Assembly (NCBI RefSeq): GCF_022343555.1
Contig: NZ_JAKQZH010000001.1
Location: 496,001-560,000, forward strand
Length of the DNA stretch: 64,000 bases
Direction: 5' to 3'
Source of the DNA: Marinobacter sp. C7
GTDB lineage: Bacteria; Pseudomonadota; Gammaproteobacteria; Pseudomonadales; Oleiphilaceae
The position numbers and the translations under genes were made by a program. Shown here piece by piece: positions 38,292 through 47,754 of this stretch. Each line of letters starts with the position of its first letter. Positions within the stretch are counted from its first letter, which is position 1. The notes under the pieces were generated by a model. That model saw only the letters and a program-made list of their open reading frames with translations, was not told where the DNA came from and made no database searches.

Positions 38292-40058
38292 ATGAAGACA
38301 GCCTTGATGGCAGGGGCGCTTGCGCTCCTCATGCCTGCGATGGCGGCTGCCGGTGAGTACGACCTTACCGTGGACCGCGTGATGATCGACACCGGTGACT
38401 TTGTGAAAGAGGGCATCGGCTACAACGGAGCTTCTCCCGGACCGGTGCTCAGGTTCAAGGAAGGAGAATCGGTGAAGATCAATGTCACCAATAATCTGGA
38501 TGAGCCGACCTCCATTCACTGGCACGGTTTGATCCTGCCATTCGAGCAGGACGGGGTGCCGGGTATCAGTTTCGATGGCATTCCGGCGGGTGAGACGTTT
38601 ACGTACGAGTTTCCCATCGTGCAGAGCGGCACCTACTGGTTCCACAGCCATTCCGGTTTCCAGGAGCCCAACGGTGCCTACGGCGCGATCGTGATCGAAC
38701 CCGAGGGGCGCGAGCCGTTCCGGTACGACCGGGAGTATGTGGTCCAGCTCACCGACAAACACCCGCACGATGCCAACCGGGTCATGCGTAACCTGAAGAT
38801 GATGCCGGATTACTACAACCGTCAGCAGCAGACCGTGGGGGATTTCTTTGCCGATATCTCGAAGCATGGCTTCATGACCGCCCTGCAGGACCGTCTGGCC
38901 TGGGGCGACATGCGCATGATGAAGGCGGACGTGGAAGATGTTCAGGGTTTTACCGGCCTGATCAACGGCAAGGGGCCCGAGCAGAACTGGACCGGCCTAT
39001 TCGAGCCGGGTGAGCGCATCCGTCTTCGATTCATCAATTCGTCTGCCATGGCGTATTTCGACATCCGGATTCCGGGGCTGGAAATGACCGTGGTGCAGGC
39101 GGATGGCAATAACGTGCAGCCGGTCACTGTGGACGAGTTCCGCATTGGTGTGGCGGAAACCTACGATGTCATCGTCCGGCCGAAGACCGCCGAGGCTTAC
39201 ACTATCTTCGCCGAATCCATGGGACGGTCAGGCTACGCCCGGGCGACACTGGCGCCTGAGGAAGGCATGGAAGGGCCCATTCCCGAACTGAGGGAGGCGC
39301 CGTTGCTGACCATGGCCGATATGGGCGGCATGCACGGTATGGATCATGGCGATATGGCTGCGGATGACGCATCGGCTGGCATGGATCATGGCGATATGAG
39401 CCAGGGTGCAATGGATCCGGATGGTATGAATCACGACTCCGATATGGCGGCTTCCGCCGGCACGTCCATGGCGGGCATGGATCACTCCGGTATGGATCAC
39501 GGCGCGATGATCATGACCGAAGGTGGGGCCAGCGATCCCTTCTACGCCGATGGCAGCGGCCTGGTGCCGGTGGCGGCCAACGGCGGAAAGTTCCTCTCCT
39601 ATGCCGATTTGCGGGCGCAGAAGCCGCTGTATGAGGAGCGTGAGCCTACCCGGGAAATCGAACTGCGTCTGACCGGCAACATGGAGCGGTATAGCTGGAG
39701 TATTGACGGCGTCAAGTATGAGGACGCGGAACCATTGAAGCTTCAGTACGGCGAGCGCGTCCGCTTCAAGTTTGTAAACGAAACCATGATGACGCACCCG
39801 ATGCATCTCCATGGCATGTGGTCAATCCTCGACGTGGGTGCCGGAGAGTGGAACCCGGTCAAACACACCGTCAGTGTCCAACCGGGTACGACGGTCTATA
39901 TGGAAACCGAGGTGGACGCACCAGGCCAGTGGGCGTTCCATTGTCACCTGTCCTACCATGCCGCCTCCGGGATGTTCCGCAAGGTCGTTGTCGAGGGTGG
40001 CCCGGATCAGGGCAACACTGCCGGCGTTGACGTTGCAAAGGACGGAGGTGACGCATGA
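38292..40058 (+). CDS. copA: periplasmic multicopper oxidase CopA
   Basis: A 588-aa exported multicopper oxidase that oxidises Cu(I). The four copper-binding stretches are present: IHWHGL, WFHSHSG, HPMHLHGMW and HCHLSYHAASGM. A Met/His/Asp-rich insert (about residues 350-410, repeats like GMDHGDM) is typical of PcoA/CopA. The signal peptide MKTALMAGALALLMPAMAAAG lacks a twin-Arg motif, unusual for this family, which is often Tat-exported. The ATG at 38292 is preferred to an upstream in-frame start. Confidence 0.93.
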   Translation: MKTALMAGALALLMPAMAAAGEYDLTVDRVMIDTGDFVKEGIGYNGASPGPVLRFKEGESVKINVTNNLDEPTSIHWHGLILPFEQDGVPGISFDGIPAGETFTYEFPIVQSGTYWFHSHSGFQEPNGAYGAIVIEPEGREPFRYDREYVVQLTDKHPHDANRVMRNLKMMPDYYNRQQQTVGDFFADISKHGFMTALQDRLAWGDMRMMKADVEDVQGFTGLINGKGPEQNWTGLFEPGERIRLRFINSSAMAYFDIRIPGLEMTVVQADGNNVQPVTVDEFRIGVAETYDVIVRPKTAEAYTIFAESMGRSGYARATLAPEEGMEGPIPELREAPLLTMADMGGMHGMDHGDMAADDASAGMDHGDMSQGAMDPDGMNHDSDMAASAGTSMAGMDHSGMDHGAMIMTEGGASDPFYADGSGLVPVAANGGKFLSYADLRAQKPLYEEREPTREIELRLTGNMERYSWSIDGVKYEDAEPLKLQYGERVRFKFVNETMMTHPMHLHGMWSILDVGAGEWNPVKHTVSVQPGTTVYMETEVDAPGQWAFHCHLSYHAASGMFRKVVVEGGPDQGNTAGVDVAKDGGDA

Positions 40059-40798
40059 GGACCCTGACGCTGTCTGCAGTTGCGCTGGCACTGACTTTGC
40101 CATCGTTGCCCGCATTGGGGAGCGATATGCCGCAGGATAACTCCGGTCGCAAGGATGCGCTGACCCTGTGGGGTGTCCAGTTCGAGGAGCTGGAATATCG
40201 CTACAGTGACGATGACGAGGAGCTGGGAGTCTGGAACGGTGATGCCTTCTACGGCACTGACGAACTCAAGTTCCGCTGGCAGTCGAAGGGCGAGTACGCC
40301 ATCGAGGAGGAGGCCTATGAGAAGCTGGAAAACCAGCTGCTCCTGCAGACGCCGATCTCCGACTTCTTTGACGCCAAGGCCGGTGTCCGCTTCGATACGC
40401 CGGAAGGACCGGATCGTACCTACGGCGTGTTGGGGCTGTCCGGCCTGGCTCCCCACTGGTTCGAGGTAGATGCCAGCCTCTATGTCAGTGACGAGGGCGA
40501 TACCTCGGCGGAGTTCGACGCGGAGTATGAGCTGCTCTTCACCAATCACCTGATCCTGTCCGCCGCGCTGGATGCCACCATTGCCTTCACTGAGGACCGG
40601 GAAATCGGCGTCGGCAAGGGCCTGGTCTCGACGGAAACCGGACTTCGGCTGAGCTATGACCTGTTTCACCGTTCCTTCTCGCCTTACCTGGGCGTAGTTC
40701 ACGAGCGCAAGTACGGTGATACCGCCGACTTCGCGGAGGCTGAGGGCGGCGGTACCGAGGACTGGTTCGCCGTCGTCGGTGCCAGGGTCTCTTTCTGA
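40055..40798 (+). CDS. copB: outer-membrane copper resistance protein CopB
   Basis: A 247-aa beta-barrel with signal peptide and final aromatic (VVGARVSF). The start GRKDALTLWGVQFEELEYR and later HWFEVDASLYVSDEGDTSAEFDAEYELLFTN-type strands fit CopB/PcoB. The usual Met-rich N-terminal part is missing, so only the barrel domain is present. ATGA overlap with copA. Confidence 0.9.
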   Translation: MRTLTLSAVALALTLPSLPALGSDMPQDNSGRKDALTLWGVQFEELEYRYSDDDEELGVWNGDAFYGTDELKFRWQSKGEYAIEEEAYEKLENQLLLQTPISDFFDAKAGVRFDTPEGPDRTYGVLGLSGLAPHWFEVDASLYVSDEGDTSAEFDAEYELLFTNHLILSAALDATIAFTEDREIGVGKGLVSTETGLRLSYDLFHRSFSPYLGVVHERKYGDTADFAEAEGGGTEDWFAVVGARVSF

Positions 40799-40821
40799 GT
40801 GTCCACCTGACGCTCCAGGCA

Positions 40822-40855
40822 ACGGGCCGCGGGTATCCCCCTCGGCCCGTTTTTA
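40822..40855 (+). terminator. terminator after copB
   Basis: ACGGGCCG (40822-40829) pairs with CGGCCCGT (40843-40850), followed by TTTTTA. It closes the copI-copA-copB unit just before the next promoter. Confidence 0.85.
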
Positions 40856-40866
40856 TTTGCACCTGC

Positions 40867-40880
40867 TTGATGTGGATCAA
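40867..40880. promoter_or_regulatory. FNR/DNR box before the P-type ATPase operon
   Basis: TTGATGTGGATCAA is a perfect TTGAT-N4-ATCAA match, in an intergenic promoter region. Its centre is 41 bp upstream of the centre of the TTCAG box. Confidence 0.75.
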
Positions 40881-40906
40881 TTGGAGAGTATTTGAGACGT
40901 CTGATT

Positions 40907-40922
40907 TTCAGCGGAAATTCAG
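40907..40922 (+). promoter_or_regulatory. response-regulator box before the P-type ATPase operon
   Basis: TTCAG at 40907 and 40918, 6-bp spacer. A weak -10 (TGTGAT, 40933-40938) lies 10 bp downstream, the usual spacing for OmpR-family activators covering the -35 region. Confidence 0.65.
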
Positions 40923-40974
40923 CTTCGGATGTTGTGATGGGTATGTAAAGCAAACAGGTCGGGAGGTAACAGCC

Positions 40975-41331
40975 ATGACCAAAGCTCACAAAGCAACCAG
41001 CCAGGAGTCGTTCCTTCTCCGACGGAAATTGACCGTTGAGGGTCTGGGTGAGAGCCAGTGGGAGGATTTTATTCACGAGCTGAATCACCACCCCTGCGTG
41101 GATTTTGCCGCACACAAGCCGGGCGACCGTCTGTTTGTGACCTATGACGGGAGCCACTGGTCTACTGACGAGTTGCTTGACCTGATCGCAGGGTACGGGG
41201 GAAAGCTTCCGGGAGGTTGGTGGACGCGCAGGAAACTGGCGTGGTACCGGTTCACGGATGACAACGTCCGGGCGAATGCCAACCATGAGCCATTCTGTTG
41301 TTCCAAGATTCCTCCTATGAAACGTAAATAA
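40975..41331 (+). CDS. small HMA-like protein without CxxC
   Basis: A 118-aa soluble protein. Residues about 16-76 have the strand-helix-strand-strand-helix order of a heavy-metal-associated domain (KLTVEGLG...DRLFVTYDGSHWSTDELLDLIAGYG), but the CxxC metal loop is absent. The C-terminal tail has Cys-Cys and His (NHEPFCCSK), a possible alternative site. GGGAGG lies seven bases before the ATG. First gene of the operon leading to the copper ATPase. Function inferred only from context. Confidence 0.65.
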   Translation: MTKAHKATSQESFLLRRKLTVEGLGESQWEDFIHELNHHPCVDFAAHKPGDRLFVTYDGSHWSTDELLDLIAGYGGKLPGGWWTRRKLAWYRFTDDNVRANANHEPFCCSKIPPMKRK

Positions 41332-41342
41332 AAGGAGATTGA

Positions 41343-42698
41343 ATGGGTAGTGAGCAGGACAGAACCACCCACTATCAGGAGGGCAGTCTGACGCTTCCCG
41401 GGACCGTGATGCTGGGAACCGGCGTCATGATCGGCGCCGGCATCTTTGCCCTGACCGGCCAGATGGCACAGATGACCGGTGTGCTGTTCCCGCTTGCATT
41501 TCTGGCTGCGGCAGTCATCGTGGCCTTCAGCGCCTATTCCTACATCAAGATTTCCAATGCCTGGCCTTCCGCCGGTGGCATTGGGATGTACTTGCACAAG
41601 GCCTACGGAAACCGCCTGCCGACCGCGTTCAATGCCCTGCTGATGTATTTCTCGATGGTGATTGCCCAGAGCTTTCTGGCGCGAACCTTCGGTTCCTACA
41701 CCATGCAGCTGTTCGGGGGCGACGAGAGTGGTCGCATGGTGCCGATACTCGGTGTATCGCTGATCCTGGTAGCTTTTCTGATCAACCTGCTGGGAAACCG
41801 GATGATCCAGGGCGTGGCCTCGTTCATCGGTATCCTCAAGATTGGCGGAATACTGGTTTTCGGTCTGGTGGGCGTCTGGATCGCAGACAGCATTTCGGTC
41901 GATTTCTCGACACCGGGAGAAGCGGGAACCGTTGGTAATTTCCTGGGCGCTACCGCGCTAGGGATACTGGCATTCAAAGGCTTTACCACGATCACCAACA
42001 GTGGTTCCGAGGTGCAAGACCCTCACCGGAACGTGGGCCGGGCCATTGTCATTTCCATTGCCGCCTGTGTGGTGATCTACACCCTGGTGGGCTTTGCCGT
42101 CGCCAGCAATCTCTCGCTGGCTGAAATCATTGAGACCCGGGATTACTCCCTGGCCGCTGCAGCACGGCCGGCCTTGGGTGACTACGGTGTCTGGTTCACG
42201 GTCGCGATCGCCATGATGGCGACGGCCGGAGGCATTCTGGCCAGTATCTTTGCGGTCTCGCGCATGCTGGCCATGCTCACCGAAATGAAGCTGGTGCCTC
42301 ACAGTCATTTCGGCATGCCGGGAACCATCCAGAAGCACACGCTGGTCTACACTGTGGTCCTGGGACTGGTCCTCACGGCCTTTTTCGACCTGTCACGCAT
42401 CGCCGCCCTGGGAATCGTCTTTTACCTGATCATGGACATTGCCATCCATTGGGGCGTGCTTCGTTATTTGCGGACGGATATTAAAGCAAGCGCCTGGGTG
42501 CCTGCGACGGCAATTGTTCTGGATATGCTGGCACTGGGTGGCTTTGTCTGGGTCAAACTGAACACGGATCCCTTCGTCATCGGTGTGGCCGTCGCAACGA
42601 TGGCGGTGATTGCCGTTGTCGAACAGGTCTTTCTGACCCGATCCGCGCGCAGTGGGGAATCCGGGCATGAGGGAACCCACGTGCATCATCACCGGTGA
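41343..42698 (+). CDS. APC superfamily amino acid permease-like transporter
   Basis: A 451-aa membrane carrier with 12 helices. The APC signature near helix 1 is GTVMLGTGVMIGAGIFALTG; a conserved helix 6 to 8 region contains LAFKGFTTITNSGSEVQDP. The C-terminus is His-rich (HEGTHVHHHR), unusual for the family and suggestive of metal binding. AGGAG precedes the ATG, 11 bp after the preceding stop. Its presence in a copper operon is notable; it might move an amino acid or a metal complex. Confidence 0.85.
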   Translation: MGSEQDRTTHYQEGSLTLPGTVMLGTGVMIGAGIFALTGQMAQMTGVLFPLAFLAAAVIVAFSAYSYIKISNAWPSAGGIGMYLHKAYGNRLPTAFNALLMYFSMVIAQSFLARTFGSYTMQLFGGDESGRMVPILGVSLILVAFLINLLGNRMIQGVASFIGILKIGGILVFGLVGVWIADSISVDFSTPGEAGTVGNFLGATALGILAFKGFTTITNSGSEVQDPHRNVGRAIVISIAACVVIYTLVGFAVASNLSLAEIIETRDYSLAAAARPALGDYGVWFTVAIAMMATAGGILASIFAVSRMLAMLTEMKLVPHSHFGMPGTIQKHTLVYTVVLGLVLTAFFDLSRIAALGIVFYLIMDIAIHWGVLRYLRTDIKASAWVPATAIVLDMLALGGFVWVKLNTDPFVIGVAVATMAVIAVVEQVFLTRSARSGESGHEGTHVHHHR

Positions 42699-42725
42699 TG
42701 CGTTTTTGACCTGGAGGGCAGTACC

Positions 42726-42968
42726 ATGATGGGAGAAGGAGCGTTCGGTAATACCATGTTTTATAACACCATGTGGGCAGGGCACTGGTTGTGGATGCTG
42801 GTGATTGCCATTGTGGTCGTGATACCGGCCTGGCGTATTTGCCAGCGAACCGGGTATCCGGGCTGGATGGGGCTTCTGATACTGATTCCGGTGGTCAACC
42901 TGTTCCTGCTCTACTTTCTGGCGTTTTCCGAGTGGCCCGTGGATAAACGAGGGGGGCCGGATGTCTGA
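42726..42968 (+). CDS. small two-helix membrane protein
   Basis: An 80-aa protein with two transmembrane helices separated by a basic loop ([11 protein letters not shown]). The N-terminus is Met-rich. GGAGG upstream. It overlaps the ATPase start by 8 bp, so both are probably made together. It could be a small accessory subunit; no family is certain. Confidence 0.6.
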   Translation: MMGEGAFGNTMFYNTMWAGHWLWMLVIAIVVVIPAWRICQRTGYPGWMGLLILIPVVNLFLLYFLAFSEWPVDKRGGPDV

Positions 42969-45318
42969 GCACCAGCACGCCCATCATGTTCACCACAGTG
43001 AAGGGGCCGCCGCCGAGCACCTCGCCACAGACCCGGTTTGTGGAATGTCGGTGGATCCCCACACCGCCGAGCACCGGAGTCAGCACGGAGGAACGACCTG
43101 GTACTTCTGTTCCAGTGGCTGCCTGTCCAAGTTCGAGGAGAATCCGGACCGTTACCTCGGTGACGAACAGAAATCCGATGAGCCCGTGGCTCCCGGCACC
43201 ATATACACCTGCCCCATGCATCCGGAAATCCGGCAGGAAGGTCCCGGTGACTGCCCCATTTGCGGCATGGCGCTCGAACCGGAGCAGGTAAGTCTTGATG
43301 AGGGGCCATCCGAGGAGCTGCGCGACATGACTCGCCGGTTCTGGATCGGTCTGGTACTGACCCTGCCGGTGCTGGTGCTGGAAATGGGCGGGCACCTGAC
43401 CGGTCTGGACCGTATGGTGGCACCGCAGACCTCCAACTGGATCCAGCTGGTGCTGGCCACGCCAGTGGTTCTCTGGTGTGGCTGGCCGTTTTTTGTGCGC
43501 GGCTGGAAGTCCGTGGTCAGCCGTAACCTGAATATGTTCACATTGATCGCTATCGGTACCGGTGTGGCCCTGATCTACAGTCTGGTGGCGACTTTGACGC
43601 CCCAGATCTTCCCAAATGCATTTCGGCAGGAAGATGGCTCTGTAGCCGTCTATTTTGAAGCGTCTGCGGTCATCGTGGTTCTGGTGTTACTGGGCCAGGT
43701 TCTGGAACTCCGTGCCCGGGAGAAAACGTCAGGTGCCATCAAGGCCTTGCTGGATCTTGCTCCCGCGACAGCCCGAAAGCTGGACGACAACGGCGGTGAG
43801 ACCGATGTCTCACTCGATCAGGTCAAGGTGGGCGACCGCCTGCGGGTGCGCCCGGGGGACAAGGTCCCGCTGGACGGGGAGGTACTTGAGGGCAGTTCGA
43901 ACATTGATGAGTCCATGGTCACCGGCGAGCCTCTGGCGGTCAGCAAGAGACCCGGCGACCAGGTCATCGGTGGCAGCATCAACCAGCAGGGCAGCTTTAT
44001 CATGCGGGCCGACAAGGTTGGCCGGGATACCATGCTGTCCCAGATTGTGCAGATGGTGGCGAGCGCCCAGCGCAGCCGCGCACCCATTCAGGGGCTGGCG
44101 GATAAAGTCGCCAGTTACTTCGTGCCGGCGGTGATCCTGATTGCCATCATCGCATTTGTCGCGTGGTCGGCCTTCGGGCCGACACCGCCCATGGCCTTCG
44201 GCCTGATCGCGGCGGTCAGCGTGCTGATTATTGCCTGCCCCTGTGCGCTGGGCCTGGCAACGCCCATGTCGATCATGGTCGGGGTTGGGCGGGGCGCCCA
44301 ATCCGGTGTGCTGATCCGCGACGCGGAAGCGCTGGAACGCATGGAAAAGGTGGATACCGTGGTGGTGGATAAAACCGGCACCCTGACCGAAGGCAAACCT
44401 CAGGTTACAAAACTGGTGCCTGCCGAGGGCATCAGCGAGCAAGAACTGATGCATTTTGCCGGCGGCCTGGAGAAAGGCAGTGAGCACCCGCTCGCGCATG
44501 CCATTCTCGAGAAGGCCACTGCCATGGGGCTTGAGCTGCCGGACGCCGAGGGCTTCGACTCACCCAACGGCAAAGGCGTGACCGGCAAGGTCGAGGGGCG
44601 GCAGGTACTGATCGGTAACCGGTTGTTGATGCAATCCGAAAGCGTGGACACCTCTGACTTTGAAGCGGAGGCTGACCAGCTTCGCAAGGATGGGGCGACG
44701 GTGATTTTTGCTTCTGTGGATGGCAAAGTTGCCGGCCTGCTGGCCATTGCCGACCCGGTCAAGGAAACCACCGAAGCCGCCATTTCCGCCTTGCAGAAAG
44801 ACGGCATCCGGGTGGTCATGCTGACCGGGGATAACCGCACCTCGGCCGAAGCCGTGGCCCGCAAGCTGCATATCGATGAAGTGGAAGCGGAAGTCCTGCC
44901 CGAGGACAAGGGCAGGATTGTGCAGCGCCTGAAGGATGAGGGCCGAATCGTGGCGATGGCCGGTGATGGTGTGAACGACGCACCGGCACTGGCGACAGCC
45001 GACGTAGGGGTGGCCATGGGCACAGGAACCGATGTTGCCATCGAGAGCGCCGGTATTACGTTGTTGCGGGGCGATCTGATGGGTATCGTGGAGGCGCGCC
45101 GGTTGTCTTTGGCGACCATGCGTAACATCCGGCAGAACCTGTTTTTTGCCTTTATCTACAACTCTGCCGGCGTTCCCATCGCCGCCGGTGTCCTGTATCC
45201 GTTTGCGGGCATACTGTTATCACCGATCTTCGCAGCAGCGGCGATGTCACTGTCTTCAGTCAGCGTGATTGTCAATGCACTGCGTCTGCGAGTGGTCAGG
45301 CTGGAACCGGACCACTGA
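42961..45318 (+). CDS. Cu+-exporting P1B-type ATPase with YHS domain
   Basis: A 785-aa copper pump. N-terminus: His-rich start (HQHAHHVHH), a YHS domain ([10 protein letters not shown]...[21 protein letters not shown], about 23-67), then a second metal-binding segment YTCPMHPEI...CPICGMAL (about 81-106). Eight helices with the metal motif [11 protein letters not shown], phosphorylation motif [12 protein letters not shown] (VTGEPLAV) and [10 protein letters not shown]. It moves Cu(I) from the cytosol to the periplasm, where CopA/CopI act. The YHS-type front replaces the usual HMA CxxC domain. Confidence 0.94.
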   Translation: MSEHQHAHHVHHSEGAAAEHLATDPVCGMSVDPHTAEHRSQHGGTTWYFCSSGCLSKFEENPDRYLGDEQKSDEPVAPGTIYTCPMHPEIRQEGPGDCPICGMALEPEQVSLDEGPSEELRDMTRRFWIGLVLTLPVLVLEMGGHLTGLDRMVAPQTSNWIQLVLATPVVLWCGWPFFVRGWKSVVSRNLNMFTLIAIGTGVALIYSLVATLTPQIFPNAFRQEDGSVAVYFEASAVIVVLVLLGQVLELRAREKTSGAIKALLDLAPATARKLDDNGGETDVSLDQVKVGDRLRVRPGDKVPLDGEVLEGSSNIDESMVTGEPLAVSKRPGDQVIGGSINQQGSFIMRADKVGRDTMLSQIVQMVASAQRSRAPIQGLADKVASYFVPAVILIAIIAFVAWSAFGPTPPMAFGLIAAVSVLIIACPCALGLATPMSIMVGVGRGAQSGVLIRDAEALERMEKVDTVVVDKTGTLTEGKPQVTKLVPAEGISEQELMHFAGGLEKGSEHPLAHAILEKATAMGLELPDAEGFDSPNGKGVTGKVEGRQVLIGNRLLMQSESVDTSDFEAEADQLRKDGATVIFASVDGKVAGLLAIADPVKETTEAAISALQKDGIRVVMLTGDNRTSAEAVARKLHIDEVEAEVLPEDKGRIVQRLKDEGRIVAMAGDGVNDAPALATADVGVAMGTGTDVAIESAGITLLRGDLMGIVEARRLSLATMRNIRQNLFFAFIYNSAGVPIAAGVLYPFAGILLSPIFAAAAMSLSSVSVIVNALRLRVVRLEPDH

Positions 45319-45342
45319 ACTTTTGCTTCACAGGAGATAGCC

Positions 45343-45729
45343 ATGTCATACACGATTAACCGCCTCATCAGTAACGCGGATTTTGAAGACGTGGACCAGA
45401 GAGCACGGCAGGTGCTGGGCGACCACGGCTTCGGCGTGCTGACCGAAATCGACGTCAAAGCCACCATGAAGAAGAAGCTGGACAAGGACATGCCAGCCTA
45501 TCGAATTCTCGGGGCCTGCAACCCCAACATGGCCTGGGAGGCCATCGGCCTGGAACCCCGTGTCGGCGCCATGTTGCCGTGCAACGTGATTCTCAGGGAA
45601 GTCTCGGAGGGCGTGGAGGTCAGTGCCATTGACCCCGTCGCATCCATGACGGCCATTGAGAATGATGAGCTCAAACAGGTTGCCGGCAAAGTCAGGGACA
45701 TGCTGTCCCAGGTCGTCGAGGCGATCTGA
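45343..45729 (+). CDS. DUF302 domain protein
   Basis: A 128-aa cytosolic protein fitting DUF302: LGDHGFGVLTEIDVKATMKKKL, YRILGACNPNMAWEAI and GAMLPCNVILRE. The two Cys in conserved spots could bind metal. DUF302 proteins often sit in copper and redox-stress clusters. AGGAGA precedes the ATG. Last gene of the operon. Confidence 0.88.
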   Translation: MSYTINRLISNADFEDVDQRARQVLGDHGFGVLTEIDVKATMKKKLDKDMPAYRILGACNPNMAWEAIGLEPRVGAMLPCNVILREVSEGVEVSAIDPVASMTAIENDELKQVAGKVRDMLSQVVEAI

Positions 45730-45740
45730 AGCCATCAAAT

Positions 45741-45765
45741 CCTCCCGGCCAGCTTGGCCGGGAGG
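45741..45765. terminator. hairpin between convergent DUF302 and ccdA genes
   Basis: CCTCCCGGCC pairs with GGCCGGGAGG over a 5-nt loop, in the 47-bp convergent gap. T tracts are poor on both sides, so it is a modest bidirectional terminator. Confidence 0.55.
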
Positions 45766-45776
45766 CTCGCCATCGG

Positions 45777-46499
45777 CTAGCCAAGGTTCCCCAGCACCGG
45801 AAAGGTCGATAGCATCCACGAGGCAAACCGGGTCATCTGGCCGGTTAACACCATAACGCCCATTACCACCAACACCAGACCGGCCAGAGCCCTCAGCGGG
45901 CGGCTCCACCGGCTGAATCCCCGCACCCGCTCCCGAAAGTGTTCGATGAAAAGCGCGGTTCCAAGAAAAGGAAGTGCCAATCCCAGCGAATAGACCGCCA
46001 GATACAGCATGCCGGTTTCCGCGTTGGCGTGGGTGGAACTGAGAGCGAGTATGGCCCCGAGTATGGGCCCGATGCAGGGTGTCCACCCGACGGCGAACGC
46101 CACACCCAGCACGAACGCGGCGGTGGGACGCCCGCCTTCCAGGGTGTGGCCCAGGCGCCAGTCGCGCTGCAGGGCCGGCATGCTCCACCAGCCCAGCATG
46201 AACAGGCCCATGAGAACAATCAGAACGCCAGCCACCAGATTGGCTTCCTGCCGGTAGGCCATCAGCCACTGCCCGAGCAGGCTTGCGCTCGCGCCCAACG
46301 CGACAAAAACGATGCTGAATCCGAGCACAAAACAGACGCTCAGCCACATCGCTTTCAGGCGATTGGATGCTTCAGTCACCGCTCCGCCAGTTACCACTGA
46401 CAGGTAGCCCGGTACGAGGGGCAGGGTGCAAGGTGAGAAGAAGGACACCAGGCCGCCAACGAAAGCGGCCAGGATGCCCCAGGCTGCAAGATCCGGCAT
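45777..46499 (-). CDS. ccdA: CcdA-type thiol-disulfide electron carrier
   Basis: A 240-aa membrane protein with six helices. The reactive Cys pair is in FFSPCTLPLVPGY and GWTPCIGP, as in CcdA/DsbD-beta. It carries electrons across the membrane to periplasmic thiol proteins; here the client may be the Cys-rich copper proteins next door. Confidence 0.9.
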   Translation of the reverse strand: MPDLAAWGILAAFVGGLVSFFSPCTLPLVPGYLSVVTGGAVTEASNRLKAMWLSVCFVLGFSIVFVALGASASLLGQWLMAYRQEANLVAGVLIVLMGLFMLGWWSMPALQRDWRLGHTLEGGRPTAAFVLGVAFAVGWTPCIGPILGAILALSSTHANAETGMLYLAVYSLGLALPFLGTALFIEHFRERVRGFSRWSRPLRALAGLVLVVMGVMVLTGQMTRFASWMLSTFPVLGNLG

Positions 46500-46549
46500 T
46501 CAAGAACTCCAGAAACAGTGGTTTGCCCGGCCGCCGGCCGGGACTGGTG

Positions 46550-47062
46550 TCAATAAGCTGTGTACTCGCGGAACACGCTCTGTTGACCGTTGGCACGGAA
46601 GGCAATCACCTGGTAATCGTCCTTCCGGCCGGTTTCCATGCCGGGGCTGCCCTGGACCATGCCGGGCACGGAGAGTCCCACGGTATTGAACTGAGGGTTT
46701 TCCAGGTAAGCCAGAATATCGGCGGCCGGCACATGGCCTTCAATCACCACGTCTCCGATCAACGCCGTGTGGCAGGAGGCCATTTCACGGGGTACACCGT
46801 TAGACTGCTTGACCTCATTGATGTTGCTGGTGTCGATGGTCTTGGTCTCAAAGCCGTTGGCCTCGAGATGCTCAACCCAGGATTGGCAGCAGCCACAGCT
46901 CGGGCTCTTGTAGATGGTGATGGTCGGTCCGGCTTTACCATCCCTGGCCACAGAGGCGGTTGACGGGGTCGGCTCGTTGGCTTGAATCGCCAGGGTGGTC
47001 GCGCCGGCAGCGATAACAATGGCAGCCACGCCGGTATACAGGGCAAGTTTCTGGGTTTTCAT
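46550..47062 (-). CDS. DUF411 periplasmic metal-binding protein
   Basis: A 170-aa protein with an N-terminal signal or anchor (residues 1-25), then the DUF411 core: YKSPSCGCCQSWVEHLE with three Cys, ASCHTALIGDYVIEGHVPA-like segment with Cys/His, and VGLSVPGMVQGSPGME. Family members occur in copper and arsenic clusters and are thought to bind or deliver copper. The ATG 47062 is chosen because it starts the signal sequence. Confidence 0.85.
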   Translation of the reverse strand: MKTQKLALYTGVAAIVIAAGATTLAIQANEPTPSTASVARDGKAGPTITIYKSPSCGCCQSWVEHLEANGFETKTIDTSNINEVKQSNGVPREMASCHTALIGDVVIEGHVPAADILAYLENPQFNTVGLSVPGMVQGSPGMETGRKDDYQVIAFRANGQQSVFREYTAY

Positions 47063-47180
47063 GGTGCTCTCCTGGCAGGCGGGTTTTTTGACGGCTCTGT
47101 GTGGTCGGCCCAGCCTGCTCGTAAAAAGGTAAATCCGGTTTGCCGAGGATTTGTCGCTCAGCAAAGAAAACGTTCAGGGA

Positions 47181-47549
47181 TCAGGAGAGGGAATCCGGTG
47201 GGGGTGTCAGGACTTCACCAACAGGTGCTTGATAGACCATCGGGCCTGGGGCCGCGTTGGCAGGGCTTTTGGTCGGTATGGACGGAGACCGGATGCCCCC
47301 GACAATGCCGAAGACAGGCGCAGATGCGCAGTGAGATGACGCGAGGTGACAACTCGTCTGTTGGGCGTTGCCGCAGCCCTGGGACCAATCGGAATGATCC
47401 ATGACAGCGCGGGCGTAGTCCATGCCATTGCAGTCTTCTGCAGACGCGTCTGCCTGACTGTCACTCACCACGACGGCAAGCAACGGTGTCGGGCTGCCCA
47501 GCAGCAACAACACACCCAGCAGAGCTGCAATCAGTTGGCGAGAAGACAT
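47181..47549 (-). CDS. small Cys/His-rich exported protein (DUF2946-like)
   Basis: A 122-aa protein with a clear signal peptide (SSRQLIAALLGVLLLLGSP). The mature part has Cys at DCNGM, QGCGNA, TSCHLASSHCASA, likely for metal. Layout is like the small DUF2946 proteins of copper loci, but similarity is weak. First of the leftward group with DUF411 and ccdA. Confidence 0.6.
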   Translation of the reverse strand: MSSRQLIAALLGVLLLLGSPTPLLAVVVSDSQADASAEDCNGMDYARAVMDHSDWSQGCGNAQQTSCHLASSHCASAPVFGIVGGIRSPSIPTKSPANAAPGPMVYQAPVGEVLTPPPDSLS

Positions 47550-47674
47550 GTCGGGTCCCACGAGTTGAGCGGCTGCACAGTGGCACAACCTCGCTAATTG
47601 CGAACATCTTAAAACCTTTGAGTTGGTCATAGGTCAAGCGGTCGAATTGTTGTTTTCGACCGATGCGCAAGGAT

Positions 47675-47688
47675 TTGATTGAGGTCAA
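47675..47688. promoter_or_regulatory. FNR/DNR box in the divergent copper region
   Basis: TTGATTGAGGTCAA is a perfect match to the Dnr/Anr form TTGAT-N4-GTCAA. Its centre is 40 bp from the centre of the TTCAG box that follows. Confidence 0.68.
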
Positions 47689-47713
47689 ACGGATATATTT
47701 TTGCGGTGGGTCT

Positions 47714-47729
47714 TTCAGTTCCGTTTCAG
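47714..47729 (+). promoter_or_regulatory. response-regulator box, rightward
   Basis: TTCAG at 47714 and 47725 with a 6-bp spacer. The bases after it (CTTGGCATGCTG) resemble those after the 40.9-kb box (CTTCGGATGTTG). Confidence 0.62.
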
Positions 47730-47738
47730 CTTGGCATG

Positions 47739-47754
47739 CTGAACTCAGACTGAT
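47739..47754 (-). promoter_or_regulatory. response-regulator box, leftward (one mismatch)
   Basis: Plus-strand CTGAA-N6-CTGAT, i.e. a near-perfect box in the leftward direction, facing the DUF2946-like gene. Confidence 0.5.
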
